Shown one piece after another: positions 38,293-47,727 of a stretch of 64,000 bases of DNA. This DNA comes from Bacillaceae bacterium JMAK1. Its GTDB lineage: Bacteria > Bacillota > Bacilli > Bacillales > Marinococcaceae. The position numbers and the translations under genes were made by a program. The first letter of the stretch is position 1. Every line of letters starts with the position of its first letter. The stretch lies in the NCBI GenBank assembly GCA_012970285.1, contig JIBW01000002.1, forward strand, positions 496,001 through 560,000, in the 5' to 3' direction. The notes below the pieces were generated by a model that had not been told where the DNA came from, did not search any database, and was given only the letters and a program-made list of their open reading frames with translations.

Positions 38293-41200
38293 ATGTATTT
38301 AAAAAGGCTAGAAATATCAGGGTTCAAATCCTTTGCAACTCCGTTAAAAATTGATTTAGATCCGGGAGTGACTGCAATTGTAGGGCCGAACGGGAGCGGG
38401 AAAAGCAACGTTTCGGACGGTGTCCGCTGGGTACTTGGTGAACAATCTGCGAAACAATTGCGTGGATCAAAAATGGAAGACATCATTTTTGCCGGTAGTG
38501 AATCGAGAAAAAAAGTGAATCTCGCAGAAGTAACGCTCGTTTTAGATAACGAAGACGGACATATGAGCTCTGAGTATGCTGAGATTAGTATGACGAGACG
38601 GTTGTTTCGAACCGGAGAGAGTGAATACTATTTGAACGGCACCGCTTGCCGTCGAAAAGACTTACTTGATCTACTCATCGATTCAGGACTCGGTAAAGAA
38701 GCCTATTCGATGATTGGACAAGGAGAAGTGGAAAAGATCCTCTCCTCAAAACCAGAAGAACGTCGAGTAATGTTTGAAGATGCTGCAGGCGTGTTGAAAT
38801 ATAAATCAAGAAAACAGCAATCTGAGAAAAAACTTACAGAAACAAAAGATAACCTGCAGCGTGTTGAAGACATTTTAAGTGAGCTAGAACAACAAATTGA
38901 ACCACTGGAACGTCAAGCATCTACCGCAAAAGAGTATGTCGAAAAGCGTGAGGAATATGAGAAGTTAGACGTCTCGTTACTTAGTTTTGATATTGATGAT
39001 AAGCATGGTCAATGGACGAGCAAAAAGAATAAACTCCAATCATTACAAGCGGCTTTAGAAACAAAAGGCGGACAACTTGAAAAAAGTGTTCAAGAACAAG
39101 ACGACGTCAAAGCGTTGCTCAAACAAATCGACCAACAATTAGAAGACAGCCAAAAAGAACTTTTGGAAGTCAGTGAGCGTTTAACGCAATTGGAAGGTCA
39201 CCGAGAACTCATGAATGAGCGGGGTTCGAACGCACACGTTAGGCTCGAGGAACTCGAGCAAAGAATGACCGCAATTGAGACGAGTTGGCAAGAGTCTAAG
39301 AAATCTCTTGATGCTGAAGCAAAACAACTTGAAGATAAAGAAGCGAATGATGCGAAGCTCGAGAAGCGTTGGAACACAATGCAAAAAGAGATGAGCAAAA
39401 CGCAAGAAGACTTCGAGGTAGAGCTTGAGTCACTGAAAACGACGTATATCGATGTGCTAAATGAACAAGCAGCACTTAAAAACGAAATGCGTTACCGAAA
39501 AGAACAACAAGAAAAAGTGAAGCGGCGAATGGACGCACTTGACGAAGAACATTCAGGTGCTAAAGGATCCCTTGAAGAGAAGCAAACGAATTTCGATCAT
39601 ATGCAACAACAAATCGAATCACTTGAAACGAAGAAACAAACCGTCCAAGAAGAAGTGAGTGAGTCAAAGCAACACGTTGAGCATATCCAAGCAAACAAGC
39701 AAAAACAAAGCGATCATCTTCATCGAGGCTACCGCAGTTATGAAGATGTCAAAGCCCGGATCGACTTACTTGAGAGAATGGAACAAGAACATGCAGGTTT
39801 CTTCCAAGGAGTAAAAGCGGTTATGCAAGGCCAGGATCACGGTCAACTTTCGGGTGTACTCGGCCCAGTTGCTTCACTCATTCATGCTACGAAAAAATTC
39901 GAACTAGCGATCGAAACTGCACTTGGTGGAGCGCTACAGCATATTGTCGTAGACACAGACCAAAACGGTCGTAAAGCCATTGCTTACTTAAAAGCGAAAA
40001 AGCAAGGGAGGGCAACGTTTCTTCCTCAAAATGTCATGAAACCAAGGTTCGTCCAGTCAAGTACGTTAAAAAAACTCGAGCAACAACCTGGGTTTGAGTG
40101 TGTGGCAAACAAAGCCGTCGCCAATGATGATCACGTTCAAAACGTCATTGATCACCTTTTAGGTGGTATTATTATCGTAAGCGACTTAGAAAGTGGTCAG
40201 GCGATCGCAAAAGCGAGTGAGTTTAGGCATCGCATCGTTACGTTAGACGGTGATGTGATTAACCCTGGTGGTTCAATGACCGGGGGTAGTGAGAAGAAGA
40301 AAGGCCAAGAGTTACTCGGTCGTAAACGTGAGCAAAAAGAATTACTTGAGAAAAAGCGCGACATTGAAGCCGCAATTTCTGACTTGGAACAAACCGTAAA
40401 AGACAAGACAAACGAACTCGATGAAGCCATGCAGCTATCACAAAGAAAAGAAGCAGCACTCGAAGAGTTAGCAGAGTCACTGCAACGAGCAAAAGAAGAT
40501 CTGCATCTTCAAAGGCACACGCTTCAACAAAAGCAGTCCGAGCACTCGTTGTATGTGAAAGAAAAGAATGTGCTTGACCAAGAGCTCATACAGTGGACAG
40601 AGGAAAAAGAAACGAATGAACAAAAAGCAATCGAGCTTTCGGAGCGTTCAATCTCATTAGAGCAAGAAATTAATGAAAAAGAAGCCGAGAAAAAACGTCA
40701 AGCACTTTCAGAGAAAGAAATGCAAGAACAAGTGACGTTGCTTCGAATTGAACGGGCCAAGCAAAAAGAACAACTCGACCATCAAAAACAGACGGTAAAA
40801 CGACTGCAAACGGAAGTTAGTGAGCAGCAACGAGAATTGGTCAACATTAAGGAAGAACGTGAAGCGTTGACGTACCGCCTTGAAGATGTTTCGGGTGGAA
40901 CGTCAACGATTGATGAAGATATTGAAAAAGCTCGTGAAAGCAAAGAAAAGTGGCAAACCTACGTTGAGGCTAAACGTAAAGAACGTGAAGAAACGAACGA
41001 AAGGCTTGGCTTAGTGGAACAAGCCGTAACGAGGTTCGATACAGAATACCGCGATGTTGACCAGGAAAGACAGCATGTGGAACTCGTTACAGAACGACTT
41101 GATGTTGAGCTTGATCATCTTCTTGATCGTTTGCAAGGTGAATATGAGTTAACGTACGAAGCGGCCAAGAAAAAGCGTGATCGTGAGATTCCGATTGAAG

Positions 41201-41877
41201 ACGCTAGAAAGCGACTAAAATTATTAGAGCGTGGCATTGAGGAACTCGGTTATGTAAACTTAGGTGCTATCGAAGAATATGAACGAGTATCTGAACGCTA
41301 TCAGTTTCTAAAAGCACAACAAGAAGATTTGCGTGAAGCAAGACAAACACTCGTTGAAGCCATCCGTGAAATGGATGAAGAGATGACACGTAAGTTTCGA
41401 GAGACGTTCGTTCAAATTCGCGAGCAATTTAAAGAAACGTACCGTGTGATGTTTGGTGGCGGTGAGGCCGATCTCGTTTTAAGTGAGCCGGACGATCTGT
41501 TAGAAACAGGAATTGATATTTTTGCAAGACCTCCCGGAAAGAAAAAACAAGCATTGTCTTTACTGTCGGGTGGCGAAAAGTCATTAACCGCGATTGCGCT
41601 ATTGTTTGCAATCTTAAACGTTCGCCCTGTTCCGTTTTGCATCTTAGATGAAGTGGAAGCGGCACTTGATGAAGCGAACGTAAAGCGGTTTGCAAACTAC
41701 TTGCAACGTTTTTCTGAACAAACTCAGTTTATTGTTATTACTCACCGTAAAGGGACAATGGCAGCAAGTGACTCGCTTTATGGGGTCACGATGGAAGAGT
41801 CAGGTGTATCACGACTCGTCTCTGTAAGGCTAGAGGAAGCTGAGATGTTGGAACCAGCGATGTCAACCAGTAAATAA
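38293..41877 (+). CDS. smc: Chromosome segregation ATPase SMC
   Basis: A 1194-residue SMC protein that forms a DNA-loop-extruding ring with ScpA and ScpB. Seen: Walker A GPNGSGKSN (31-39), two long coiled coils on either side of a hinge (about 510-665), C-terminal signature LSLLSGGEKSLTAIALLFA (about 1088) and Walker B FCILDEVEAALDEANV. ATG 38293 (MYLKRLEISGFKSF) is the family start; the in-frame ATG at 38266 would add nine residues. It is followed 20 bases later by ftsY. Confidence 0.97.
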   Translation: MYLKRLEISGFKSFATPLKIDLDPGVTAIVGPNGSGKSNVSDGVRWVLGEQSAKQLRGSKMEDIIFAGSESRKKVNLAEVTLVLDNEDGHMSSEYAEISMTRRLFRTGESEYYLNGTACRRKDLLDLLIDSGLGKEAYSMIGQGEVEKILSSKPEERRVMFEDAAGVLKYKSRKQQSEKKLTETKDNLQRVEDILSELEQQIEPLERQASTAKEYVEKREEYEKLDVSLLSFDIDDKHGQWTSKKNKLQSLQAALETKGGQLEKSVQEQDDVKALLKQIDQQLEDSQKELLEVSERLTQLEGHRELMNERGSNAHVRLEELEQRMTAIETSWQESKKSLDAEAKQLEDKEANDAKLEKRWNTMQKEMSKTQEDFEVELESLKTTYIDVLNEQAALKNEMRYRKEQQEKVKRRMDALDEEHSGAKGSLEEKQTNFDHMQQQIESLETKKQTVQEEVSESKQHVEHIQANKQKQSDHLHRGYRSYEDVKARIDLLERMEQEHAGFFQGVKAVMQGQDHGQLSGVLGPVASLIHATKKFELAIETALGGALQHIVVDTDQNGRKAIAYLKAKKQGRATFLPQNVMKPRFVQSSTLKKLEQQPGFECVANKAVANDDHVQNVIDHLLGGIIIVSDLESGQAIAKASEFRHRIVTLDGDVINPGGSMTGGSEKKKGQELLGRKREQKELLEKKRDIEAAISDLEQTVKDKTNELDEAMQLSQRKEAALEELAESLQRAKEDLHLQRHTLQQKQSEHSLYVKEKNVLDQELIQWTEEKETNEQKAIELSERSISLEQEINEKEAEKKRQALSEKEMQEQVTLLRIERAKQKEQLDHQKQTVKRLQTEVSEQQRELVNIKEEREALTYRLEDVSGGTSTIDEDIEKARESKEKWQTYVEAKRKEREETNERLGLVEQAVTRFDTEYRDVDQERQHVELVTERLDVELDHLLDRLQGEYELTYEAAKKKRDREIPIEDARKRLKLLERGIEELGYVNLGAIEEYERVSERYQFLKAQQEDLREARQTLVEAIREMDEEMTRKFRETFVQIREQFKETYRVMFGGGEADLVLSEPDDLLETGIDIFARPPGKKKQALSLLSGGEKSLTAIALLFAILNVRPVPFCILDEVEAALDEANVKRFANYLQRFSEQTQFIVITHRKGTMAASDSLYGVTMEESGVSRLVSVRLEEAEMLEPAMSTSK

Positions 41878-41897
41878 GAGAGGTAGGATTTTAGCGA

Positions 41898-42878
41898 ATG
41901 AGTTTTTTTAAGAAATTAAAAGATCGCGTAACAAATCAAACGGATTCGGTAACAACAAAATTTAAGGATGGCCTTCAAAAAACGAGAGATTCGTTCTCTG
42001 AGAAAATGAATACATTAGCAGCAAAGTACCGCACAGTTGATGAAGATTTCTTTGAGGAACTCGAAGAACTTCTTATTTCGGCAGATGTCGGTGTGAATAC
42101 GGTCATGGAGCTCGTCGATGAACTTCGTGAAATTGCAAAGCTTGAAAATGTGAAGAACAGCGCGGATATTTTACCGGTCATTAGTGAGAAATTAACAGAG
42201 AAACTAGATTTCACAGGCGATGATTCAAAGCTTTCGATGAATGCTGATGGAATGACGGTCATCTTATTCGTCGGTGTTAACGGTGTAGGGAAGACAACTA
42301 CGATCGGTAAACTTGCTCATCACTTTAAAGAGCAAGATAAAAAGGTCGTGTTAGCAGCGGGAGATACGTTTAGAGCAGGTGCGATTGAACAGCTAGGTGT
42401 ATGGGGAGATCGTGTTGGCGTTGACGTTATTAAACAAGCTGAAGGGTCGGATCCTGCTGCAGTGATGTATGACGCGATCCATGCTGCCAAATCTAGAAGT
42501 GCGGACGTTCTTCTATGTGACACCGCAGGTCGTTTACAAAACAAAGTAAACCTCATGAAAGAACTCGAGAAAGTTAAACGAGTCATTCAGCGCGAAGTCC
42601 CAAGCGCACCTCATGAAGTATTGCTCGTATTGGATGCAACGACTGGACAAAACGCAATGGCGCAAGCGAAGCAGTTTAAAGAAGCGACGGACGTATCAGG
42701 CATTGTGTTAACGAAGCTCGACGGAACAGCAAAGGGTGGAATTGTACTAGCGATCCGTAATGAACTCGACATTCCTGTGAAGTTTGTTGGGCTCGGTGAG
42801 AAGGTCGATGATTTACAACCGTTTGATGCAGAACAGTTTACGTACGGCTTGTTCCAAACACTTGCTGAAGAGAAGTGA
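41898..42878 (+). CDS. ftsY: Signal recognition particle receptor FtsY
   Basis: A 326-residue SRP receptor GTPase at the membrane. Seen: short basic N-terminal region, helical N domain, G1 GVNGVGKTTT, DTAGRLQNK (G3), TKLDGTAKGG (G4) and GLGEKVDDLQPF. The N-terminal acidic A domain of enterobacterial FtsY is absent, as in other Bacillales. It works with Ffh encoded 0.5 kb downstream. Confidence 0.97.
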   Translation: MSFFKKLKDRVTNQTDSVTTKFKDGLQKTRDSFSEKMNTLAAKYRTVDEDFFEELEELLISADVGVNTVMELVDELREIAKLENVKNSADILPVISEKLTEKLDFTGDDSKLSMNADGMTVILFVGVNGVGKTTTIGKLAHHFKEQDKKVVLAAGDTFRAGAIEQLGVWGDRVGVDVIKQAEGSDPAAVMYDAIHAAKSRSADVLLCDTAGRLQNKVNLMKELEKVKRVIQREVPSAPHEVLLVLDATTGQNAMAQAKQFKEATDVSGIVLTKLDGTAKGGIVLAIRNELDIPVKFVGLGEKVDDLQPFDAEQFTYGLFQTLAEEK

Positions 42879-42956
42879 GTGAGGACGAGCAAATGACGGA
42901 GAAGTCTAATTAAAAGGGTTCACCGTAGCGTTGTGATCTATAAAATGTATTCACTT

Positions 42957-42978
42957 GAGAGTTTTTGTAGAAACTCTC
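42957..42978 (+). terminator. Weak hairpin after ftsY
   Basis: GAGAGTTT pairs with AAACTCTC around TTGTAG. Only a broken T-rich tract follows, so termination is uncertain. Confidence 0.35.
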
Positions 42979-42987
42979 GGCTGTTTC

Positions 42988-43016
42988 TTGACACATGGCA
43001 AGGAGAATTGTACGAT
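42988..43016 (+). promoter_or_regulatory. Sigma-A promoter for ylxM-ffh
   Basis: A perfect TTGACA, 17-base spacer and TACGAT, 45 bases upstream of ylxM. Confidence 0.8.
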
Positions 43017-43060
43017 TCTAATTGTAAAGGTTATTCACTTAACAGTAAGGGTGAAGTACA

Positions 43061-43381
43061 ATGCTCGAGAAAACAATGAGAATGAATGCATTGTTTGATT
43101 TTTATCATGCATTATTAACAGACAAACAACGGAATTACTTGCAATTGTACTACTACGATGATTATTCCCTCGGAGAAATTTCTGAGTTATACGATGTGAG
43201 TCGTCAAGCTGTTTATGATAACATTAGGCGTAGTGAACTTATGCTTGAACAATACGAAGAGAAACTTCAATTGTTCAGCCGTTATCGTTTAAGAGAAGAG
43301 CTTTACAAGAAGCTTAGACTTGTGTCTGAAGACAGTGAAGTAATCGCTCTTGTAACAGAGTTAGAAAGTACGGAAGAGTAA
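43061..43381 (+). CDS. ylxM: SRP-associated helix-turn-helix protein YlxM
   Basis: A 106-residue protein with a sigma-factor-region-4-like helix-turn-helix. Seen: [39 protein letters not shown] (recognition helix) and MLEQYEEKL. Streptococcal YlxM associates with SRP components, but its exact role is open. ATG 43061 follows AGGGTGAAG. It directly precedes ffh, as in most Firmicutes. Confidence 0.93.
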   Translation: MLEKTMRMNALFDFYHALLTDKQRNYLQLYYYDDYSLGEISELYDVSRQAVYDNIRRSELMLEQYEEKLQLFSRYRLREELYKKLRLVSEDSEVIALVTELESTEE

Positions 43382-43388
43382 GGGGGAG

Positions 43389-44756
43389 ATGACCATCGCC
43401 TTTGAAAGTTTAGCTGAACGACTTCAGCAAACGATGCAAAAGATAAAAGGCAAAGGGAAAGTAAGCGAAGCCGACGTCAAAGAAATGGCGCGTGAAGTTC
43501 GTCTTGCTTTGCTAGAAGCCGATGTTAACTTTAAAGTGGTTAAACAGTTTGTCAACCGCGTGAAAGAACGTGCGGTAGGACAAGAAGTAATGAAGAGCCT
43601 TACGCCAGGTCAACAAGTCATTAAAGTAGTAAATGAAGAATTGACAGCACTTATGGGTTCAGAAGAAAGTAAGATTGAAACAGCACCGAAACCACCGACG
43701 GTCATTATGATGGTCGGTTTGCAAGGTGCCGGTAAAACAACAACGACAGCAAAGCTTGCAAACTATTTACGTAAGAAAAAGAACCGCACACCGATGCTCG
43801 TTGCAGCGGATATTTACCGTCCAGCAGCGATTGATCAATTGAATACACTCGGTAAGCAACTCGACATGCCTGTCTATTCAGAAGGGACCGATGTTAGCCC
43901 TGTAGACATCGTAAAGCGTGGTGTTGAAAAGGCAAAGGAAGAACATCACGACACGGTGATCCTGGATACTGCTGGACGTTTACACGTTGATGAGAACTTA
44001 ATGGATGAGCTTAAGGAAATGAAAGCCTCTGTCAATCCTGATGAGATTTTACTCGTCGTTGATGCAATGACGGGTCAAGATGCGGTAAACGTTGCTGAGC
44101 AATTTAATGAACTCCTTGAAATATCAGGTGTCGTTCTTACGAAACTTGATGGTGATACGAGAGGTGGTGCGGCGCTTTCAATTCGCGCTGTAACCGAGAA
44201 ACCAATTAAATTTGCCGGTATGGGTGAGAAGATTGACCAACTTGAACCGTTCCATCCAGAACGAATGGCTTCACGAATTCTCGGCATGGGTGATGTTCTT
44301 TCACTTATTGAGAAAGCACAGACGAATGTTGATGAAGAGAAAGCAAAAGAACTTGAAGCGAAGCTTCGAAACGCAGATCTCACGTTTGATGATTTTCTAG
44401 AACAAATTGATCAAGTGAAAAGCATGGGCCCTCTTGAAGACTTGCTTGGCATGTTGCCAGGTGCAAACAAGATGAAGGGCATGAAGAACATGCAAGTGGA
44501 TGACAGCCAAATTGGCAAAGTCGAAGCGATTGTTCGTTCCATGACAAAGCAAGAAAAGAACGAACCGAAGATTATTAATGCGAGTCGAAAGCGTCGGATT
44601 GCTAAAGGTAGTGGTACGACGGTTCAAGATGTGAACAAGCTTCTCAAACAGTTTGAAGATATGAAGAAGATGATGAAGCAAATGACATCTCAAATGGGTG
44701 GAAAAGCTGGTAAACGTAAAGGAAAAGGCGGTATGCAGTTTCCATTTATGAAGTAA
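43389..44756 (+). CDS. ffh: Signal recognition particle GTPase Ffh
   Basis: A 455-residue SRP protein that binds signal sequences and scRNA and docks with FtsY. Seen: N domain, G1 GLQGAGKTTT, DTAGRLHVD, TKLDGDTRGG, then a methionine-rich M domain (from about 300; GPLEDLLGMLPG, GSGTTVQDVNKLLKQ) ending in KRKGKGGMQFPFMK. The ATG at 43389 directly touches the GGGGGAG ribosome site, which is unusual; the codon homologous to Met1 of B. subtilis Ffh is ATC at 43395. Confidence 0.96.
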   Translation: MTIAFESLAERLQQTMQKIKGKGKVSEADVKEMAREVRLALLEADVNFKVVKQFVNRVKERAVGQEVMKSLTPGQQVIKVVNEELTALMGSEESKIETAPKPPTVIMMVGLQGAGKTTTTAKLANYLRKKKNRTPMLVAADIYRPAAIDQLNTLGKQLDMPVYSEGTDVSPVDIVKRGVEKAKEEHHDTVILDTAGRLHVDENLMDELKEMKASVNPDEILLVVDAMTGQDAVNVAEQFNELLEISGVVLTKLDGDTRGGAALSIRAVTEKPIKFAGMGEKIDQLEPFHPERMASRILGMGDVLSLIEKAQTNVDEEKAKELEAKLRNADLTFDDFLEQIDQVKSMGPLEDLLGMLPGANKMKGMKNMQVDDSQIGKVEAIVRSMTKQEKNEPKIINASRKRRIAKGSGTTVQDVNKLLKQFEDMKKMMKQMTSQMGGKAGKRKGKGGMQFPFMK

Positions 44757-44790
44757 ACAAAGCGATTTATGCACTGAAAAGGAAAAACCC

Positions 44791-44819
44791 TTTACACACT
44801 CAAACATTTTGTCTATAAT
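44791..44819 (+). promoter_or_regulatory. Strong sigma-A promoter for rpsP
   Basis: TTTACA, 17-base spacer, perfect TATAAT. It gives a leader of about 90 bases before rpsP. Confidence 0.85.
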
Positions 44820-44825
44820 AGGCTA

Positions 44826-44916
44826 ATGTGCGATGATTTCACCATGAACGTGAAGTTATAGGTGACCATTTGTCATCATAAAAAATTTACAACATATAAG
44901 TTGGAGGTAATGAATT
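44826..44916 (+). ncRNA. Structured 5' leader of rpsP (candidate)
   Basis: Within the leader GATGA (44832-44836) pairs with TCATC (44873-44877) and TCACC (44839-44843) with GGTGA (44861-44865). A competing hairpin, TTCAC with GTGAA (44838-44854), uses the same bases. I know of no described S16 leader of this shape. Confidence 0.35.
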
Positions 44917-45189
44917 ATGGCTACAAAAATTCGTCTTAAAAGAATGGGATCAAAGAAAAGACCTTACTACCGTGTCGTAGTTGCGGACTCTCGCTCACCA
45001 CGTGACGGTCGTTTCATCGAAGAGATTGGAACGTACAACCCACTCGTTACAGATAACTCGTTTACAGTTAAAGAAGACCGTGCTGTACAGTGGATGCTTG
45101 ACGGTGCAAAGCCATCTGACACAGTACGTAACCTATTCTCAACTGCTGGCCTCATGGAGAAAGTCCATGAAGCAAAGAACAGCAAGTAA
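44917..45189 (+). CDS. rpsP: 30S ribosomal protein S16
   Basis: A 90-residue small-subunit protein. Seen: [21 protein letters not shown] and the conserved [19 protein letters not shown] start of its core, followed by [19 protein letters not shown] 44917 follows TTGGAGGTAATGAATT. It opens the conserved rpsP-khpA-ylqD-rimM-trmD-rplS group. Confidence 0.98.
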   Translation: MATKIRLKRMGSKKRPYYRVVVADSRSPRDGRFIEEIGTYNPLVTDNSFTVKEDRAVQWMLDGAKPSDTVRNLFSTAGLMEKVHEAKNSK

Positions 45190-45201
45190 GCAGGAATACG
45201 G

Positions 45202-45432
45202 ATGCTACAAACACTCGTCTTGACCGTTGCCAAAGCACTTGTGGATCATCCTGACGATGTGACTGTTGAAGAGACAGAGCACGATGGAACAACGTTATTA
45301 ACGCTGTCGGTCCATAAGGACGATGTCGGTAAAGTCATCGGCAAAAATGGTAAAGTTGCAAGTTCGATGCGTTCATTACTTGCTGCTGCCAATCGTGAGA
45401 GCGGCAAAGTTCGTCTCAAGATTGCTGATTAA
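45202..45432 (+). CDS. khpA: KH-domain RNA-binding protein KhpA (YlqC)
   Basis: A 76-residue single KH-domain protein. Seen: the GxxG loop in VGKVIGKNGKVASSMRSLL and LTVAKALVDHPDDV. In related species KhpA pairs with KhpB/Jag to bind RNA and influence cell division and elongation. The gap after rpsP is 12 bases, and a terminator follows it. Confidence 0.94.
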   Translation: MLQTLVLTVAKALVDHPDDVTVEETEHDGTTLLTLSVHKDDVGKVIGKNGKVASSMRSLLAAANRESGKVRLKIAD

Positions 45433-45442
45433 GGACGTGTTG

Positions 45443-45472
45443 AGGGGAGGCTAAGCCTTCCCTTTTTCTTTT
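45443..45472 (+). terminator. Intrinsic terminator after khpA
   Basis: AGGGGAGG pairs with CCTTCCCT (one G-U) around CTAAG, followed by TTTTTCTTTT. Confidence 0.85.
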
Positions 45473-45526
45473 ATCAATGCTACGATTTTTACATATACAT
45501 ACTATCTAGAGGATGAGGTGGATTTT

Positions 45527-45955
45527 ATGAGGATTGAAAAGAATGTACTTGTACGTCACGTACTTACAGAAGATTACCGCAAAAAATTGCTCACAAAGAT
45601 GGATCAAGAAAAAGATCGCCTAAACAATGAAGTGGAGCAGCTCCGTTTTCAAGCTCAAAAGCAAGCGAAAGAACAAACCGATGCGAAAAACAAAGCACTC
45701 ATAAAAACACGCTTTAACGCAGAGATTAATAAACGAACGCAACGCGTGGAAAGCATCACGTTCCGTGAGAGCAAAATCCGCACATTGCCAGAAGGTTCTC
45801 TAGTTACAGGAGACACTGTCAAACGATATACAGACATCCAAGCAGGTGATCGCTGGGCCGATCATAAACTCGAGGATGAAATTATCGTAGAAGATGGGGT
45901 CATTAAAGAGATCCGTACTAAAGGAGATCACGCTTCACATGACGTCAAACATTGA
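45527..45955 (+). CDS. ylqD: YlqD family protein
   Basis: A 142-residue protein of unknown function, conserved in Bacillales at this position. Seen: KNVLVRHVLTEDYRKKLL, a long charged coiled-coil helix (about 25-70; rich in Lys, Gln and Glu) and a C-terminal small beta-domain with LPEGSLVTGDTVKRYTDIQAGDRW. ATG 45527 follows GGATGAGGTGG. The end overlaps rimM by 17 bases. Confidence 0.88.
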   Translation: MRIEKNVLVRHVLTEDYRKKLLTKMDQEKDRLNNEVEQLRFQAQKQAKEQTDAKNKALIKTRFNAEINKRTQRVESITFRESKIRTLPEGSLVTGDTVKRYTDIQAGDRWADHKLEDEIIVEDGVIKEIRTKGDHASHDVKH

Positions 45956-46472
45956 ATACTTTAATGTTGGAACCATCGTGAATACCCACGGCGTAAAAGG
46001 AGAAGTTCGTGTCATTTCAACGACGGACTTTCCTGAAAAGCGTTTTAAAGTTGGCAATGAATTGTCTGTCAAGTATAAAAATGGCACGCGCCAACGTCTT
46101 ACGATTATGAGCTCAAGAGCGCATAAACAATTCCAATTATTAACGTTTGAAGGCATTACCGACAAAGACGAAGCAGACAAGCTTCGCGACGGGGTTTTAG
46201 AAGTTACTGAAGATGAACGAGATGAGTTGTCAGATGGAGACTTTTATTACAACGATATTATCGGGTTGAAAGTCGTTACAACAGACGGCGTAGAGCTCGG
46301 GTTTGTGAAAGAAATTCTCGCACCTGGAGCGAACGACGTTTGGGTCGTTAAGCGAACGGAGCCAAAGAAAAAAGACGTCTTGCTTCCTTATATAGATCAA
46401 GTTGTTAAAGACGTTGATTTCAACTCTAAAACGGTGACAGTAACATTAATGGAAGGATTGCTTGATGAATGA
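45939..46472 (+). CDS. rimM: 16S rRNA processing factor RimM
   Basis: A 177-residue 30S maturation factor that binds S19. Seen: [18 protein letters not shown] at the N-terminus, the linker region, and the C-terminal PRC-barrel ending [17 protein letters not shown] 45939 is chosen because it starts the recognised domain and lies downstream of AAAGGAGATCA; upstream in-frame starts lie within ylqD. The stop overlaps trmD by 4 bases (ATGA). Confidence 0.95.
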   Translation: MTSNIEYFNVGTIVNTHGVKGEVRVISTTDFPEKRFKVGNELSVKYKNGTRQRLTIMSSRAHKQFQLLTFEGITDKDEADKLRDGVLEVTEDERDELSDGDFYYNDIIGLKVVTTDGVELGFVKEILAPGANDVWVVKRTEPKKKDVLLPYIDQVVKDVDFNSKTVTVTLMEGLLDE

Positions 46473-47194
46473 AGCTCACATTTTTAAGTTTGTTTCCTGA
46501 AATGTATCAAGGCGTTTTTTCGTCATCGATCTGGAAGCAGGCAGAAGATAAAGGGCAAGTGAATTATTCCGTTACTGATTTTCGTCAGTTTGCTGACAAC
46601 AAGCATAACAAAGTGGATGACTATCCGTTTGGTGGCGGCGCAGGCATGGTGCTCCGTGCTCAACCGATCTATGATGCGATTGAAAGCTTACAGCTTTCGA
46701 AAGACGCACGTGTTGTGCTCCTTTGTCCACAAGGAGAGCCACACACGCAGGAGAAAGCCGAACAACTAGCGTCAGCTGAAGAGATTGTCTTCATTTGTGG
46801 ACACTATGAAGGATATGACGAGCGAATCCGTGCGCTTGCAACAGACGAGATTTCAATTGGTGATTACGTGTTAACCGGTGGAGAGCTCGCGTCGATGGTG
46901 ATTGCAGATAGTGTAATTCGTTTGCAAACTGGAGTGCTCGGCAATGAGCAATCGGCCAAAGAAGATTCATTTCAAACGGGACTGCTCGAACACCCTCATT
47001 ACACGAGACCCGCAGAGTTTCGTGGAATGAAAGTGCCAGACGTTCTGCTTTCAGGTCATCACAAGAACATTGAAGAGTGGCGTAAGAAAGAATCGCTTCG
47101 TAGGACGTACAACCGAAGACCTGATCTTCTAGAAGGCTATGATCACTCAGTTCAAGAAGAAAAATGGTTGAAGGAATTTAAGAACAACGATTGA
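46469..47194 (+). CDS. trmD: tRNA (guanine-37 N1)-methyltransferase
   Basis: A 241-residue knotted (SPOUT) methyltransferase that methylates G37 of tRNAs and prevents frameshifts. Seen: [51 protein letters not shown] and [20 protein letters not shown]. It starts by ATGA overlap with rimM. Confidence 0.97.
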   Translation: MKLTFLSLFPEMYQGVFSSSIWKQAEDKGQVNYSVTDFRQFADNKHNKVDDYPFGGGAGMVLRAQPIYDAIESLQLSKDARVVLLCPQGEPHTQEKAEQLASAEEIVFICGHYEGYDERIRALATDEISIGDYVLTGGELASMVIADSVIRLQTGVLGNEQSAKEDSFQTGLLEHPHYTRPAEFRGMKVPDVLLSGHHKNIEEWRKKESLRRTYNRRPDLLEGYDHSVQEEKWLKEFKNND

Positions 47195-47219
47195 ACTCTA
47201 GTAATCGGTATGCTATGAT
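47191..47219 (+). promoter_or_regulatory. Sigma-A promoter for rplS
   Basis: TTGAAC, 17-base spacer, TATGAT with an extended TGC. It starts on the trmD stop region. Confidence 0.8.
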
Positions 47220-47225
47220 AGCACT

Positions 47226-47304
47226 TGTGGCGAAAGCCGTTGAATCCGATGTTCCGCTGCGGTAACCCCTTAAGAGCATCCGAGAAGGAAGGAGGAAACA
47301 CCCA
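47226..47304 (+). ncRNA. L19 ribosomal protein leader
   Basis: The rplS leader contains a GGC-GAAA-GCC tetraloop hairpin (47229-47238) and a 7-bp stem GATGTTC/GAGCATC (47248-47254 with 47274-47280, one G-U) enclosing a CCGCTGCGG/AACCCC element. A leader RNA of this kind, bound by L19, is known for Firmicutes rplS. Assignment rests on location and pairing, not a covariance search. Confidence 0.62.
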
Positions 47305-47655
47305 ATGACTAATCTCATTAACGAAATCAACAAAGCTCAACTTAAGAGCGACGTACCTAGCTTTCGTCCTGGAGATACACTAGCTGTTCACGTAAAGGTA
47401 GTTGAAGGTACGCGCGAGCGTATCCAAGTATTCCAAGGTCTTGTATTAAAGCGCCGTGGAAGTTCAATTAGCGAAACGTTTACAGTACGTAAGATCTCTT
47501 CAGGTGTTGGAATTGAGCGTACGTTCCCAGTACATTCACCAAGAATCGATAAGATCGAAGTGAAGCGTCGTGGACGTGTACGTCAAGCGAGACTTTACTA
47601 CTTGCGTAAGCTTCAAGGTAAAGCTGCAAGAGTTAAAGAACTTCGTAGCAACTAA
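47305..47655 (+). CDS. rplS: 50S ribosomal protein L19
   Basis: A 116-residue large-subunit protein at the 30S-50S interface. Seen: [39 protein letters not shown] and [26 protein letters not shown] 47305 follows GAAGGAAGGAGG. Confidence 0.98.
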   Translation: MTNLINEINKAQLKSDVPSFRPGDTLAVHVKVVEGTRERIQVFQGLVLKRRGSSISETFTVRKISSGVGIERTFPVHSPRIDKIEVKRRGRVRQARLYYLRKLQGKAARVKELRSN

Positions 47656-47663
47656 AGATGTTC

Positions 47664-47699
47664 AAAAGGAGCTTGCCATTGGTCAGGCTCCTTTTTATT
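47664..47699 (+). terminator. Intrinsic terminator after rplS
   Basis: A 12-bp stem (47664-47675 with 47684-47695, one G-U) followed by a T-rich tract. Confidence 0.88.
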
Positions 47700-47727
47700 T
47701 ATAGTCGTAAGGAAAGTAGGGAAGACG

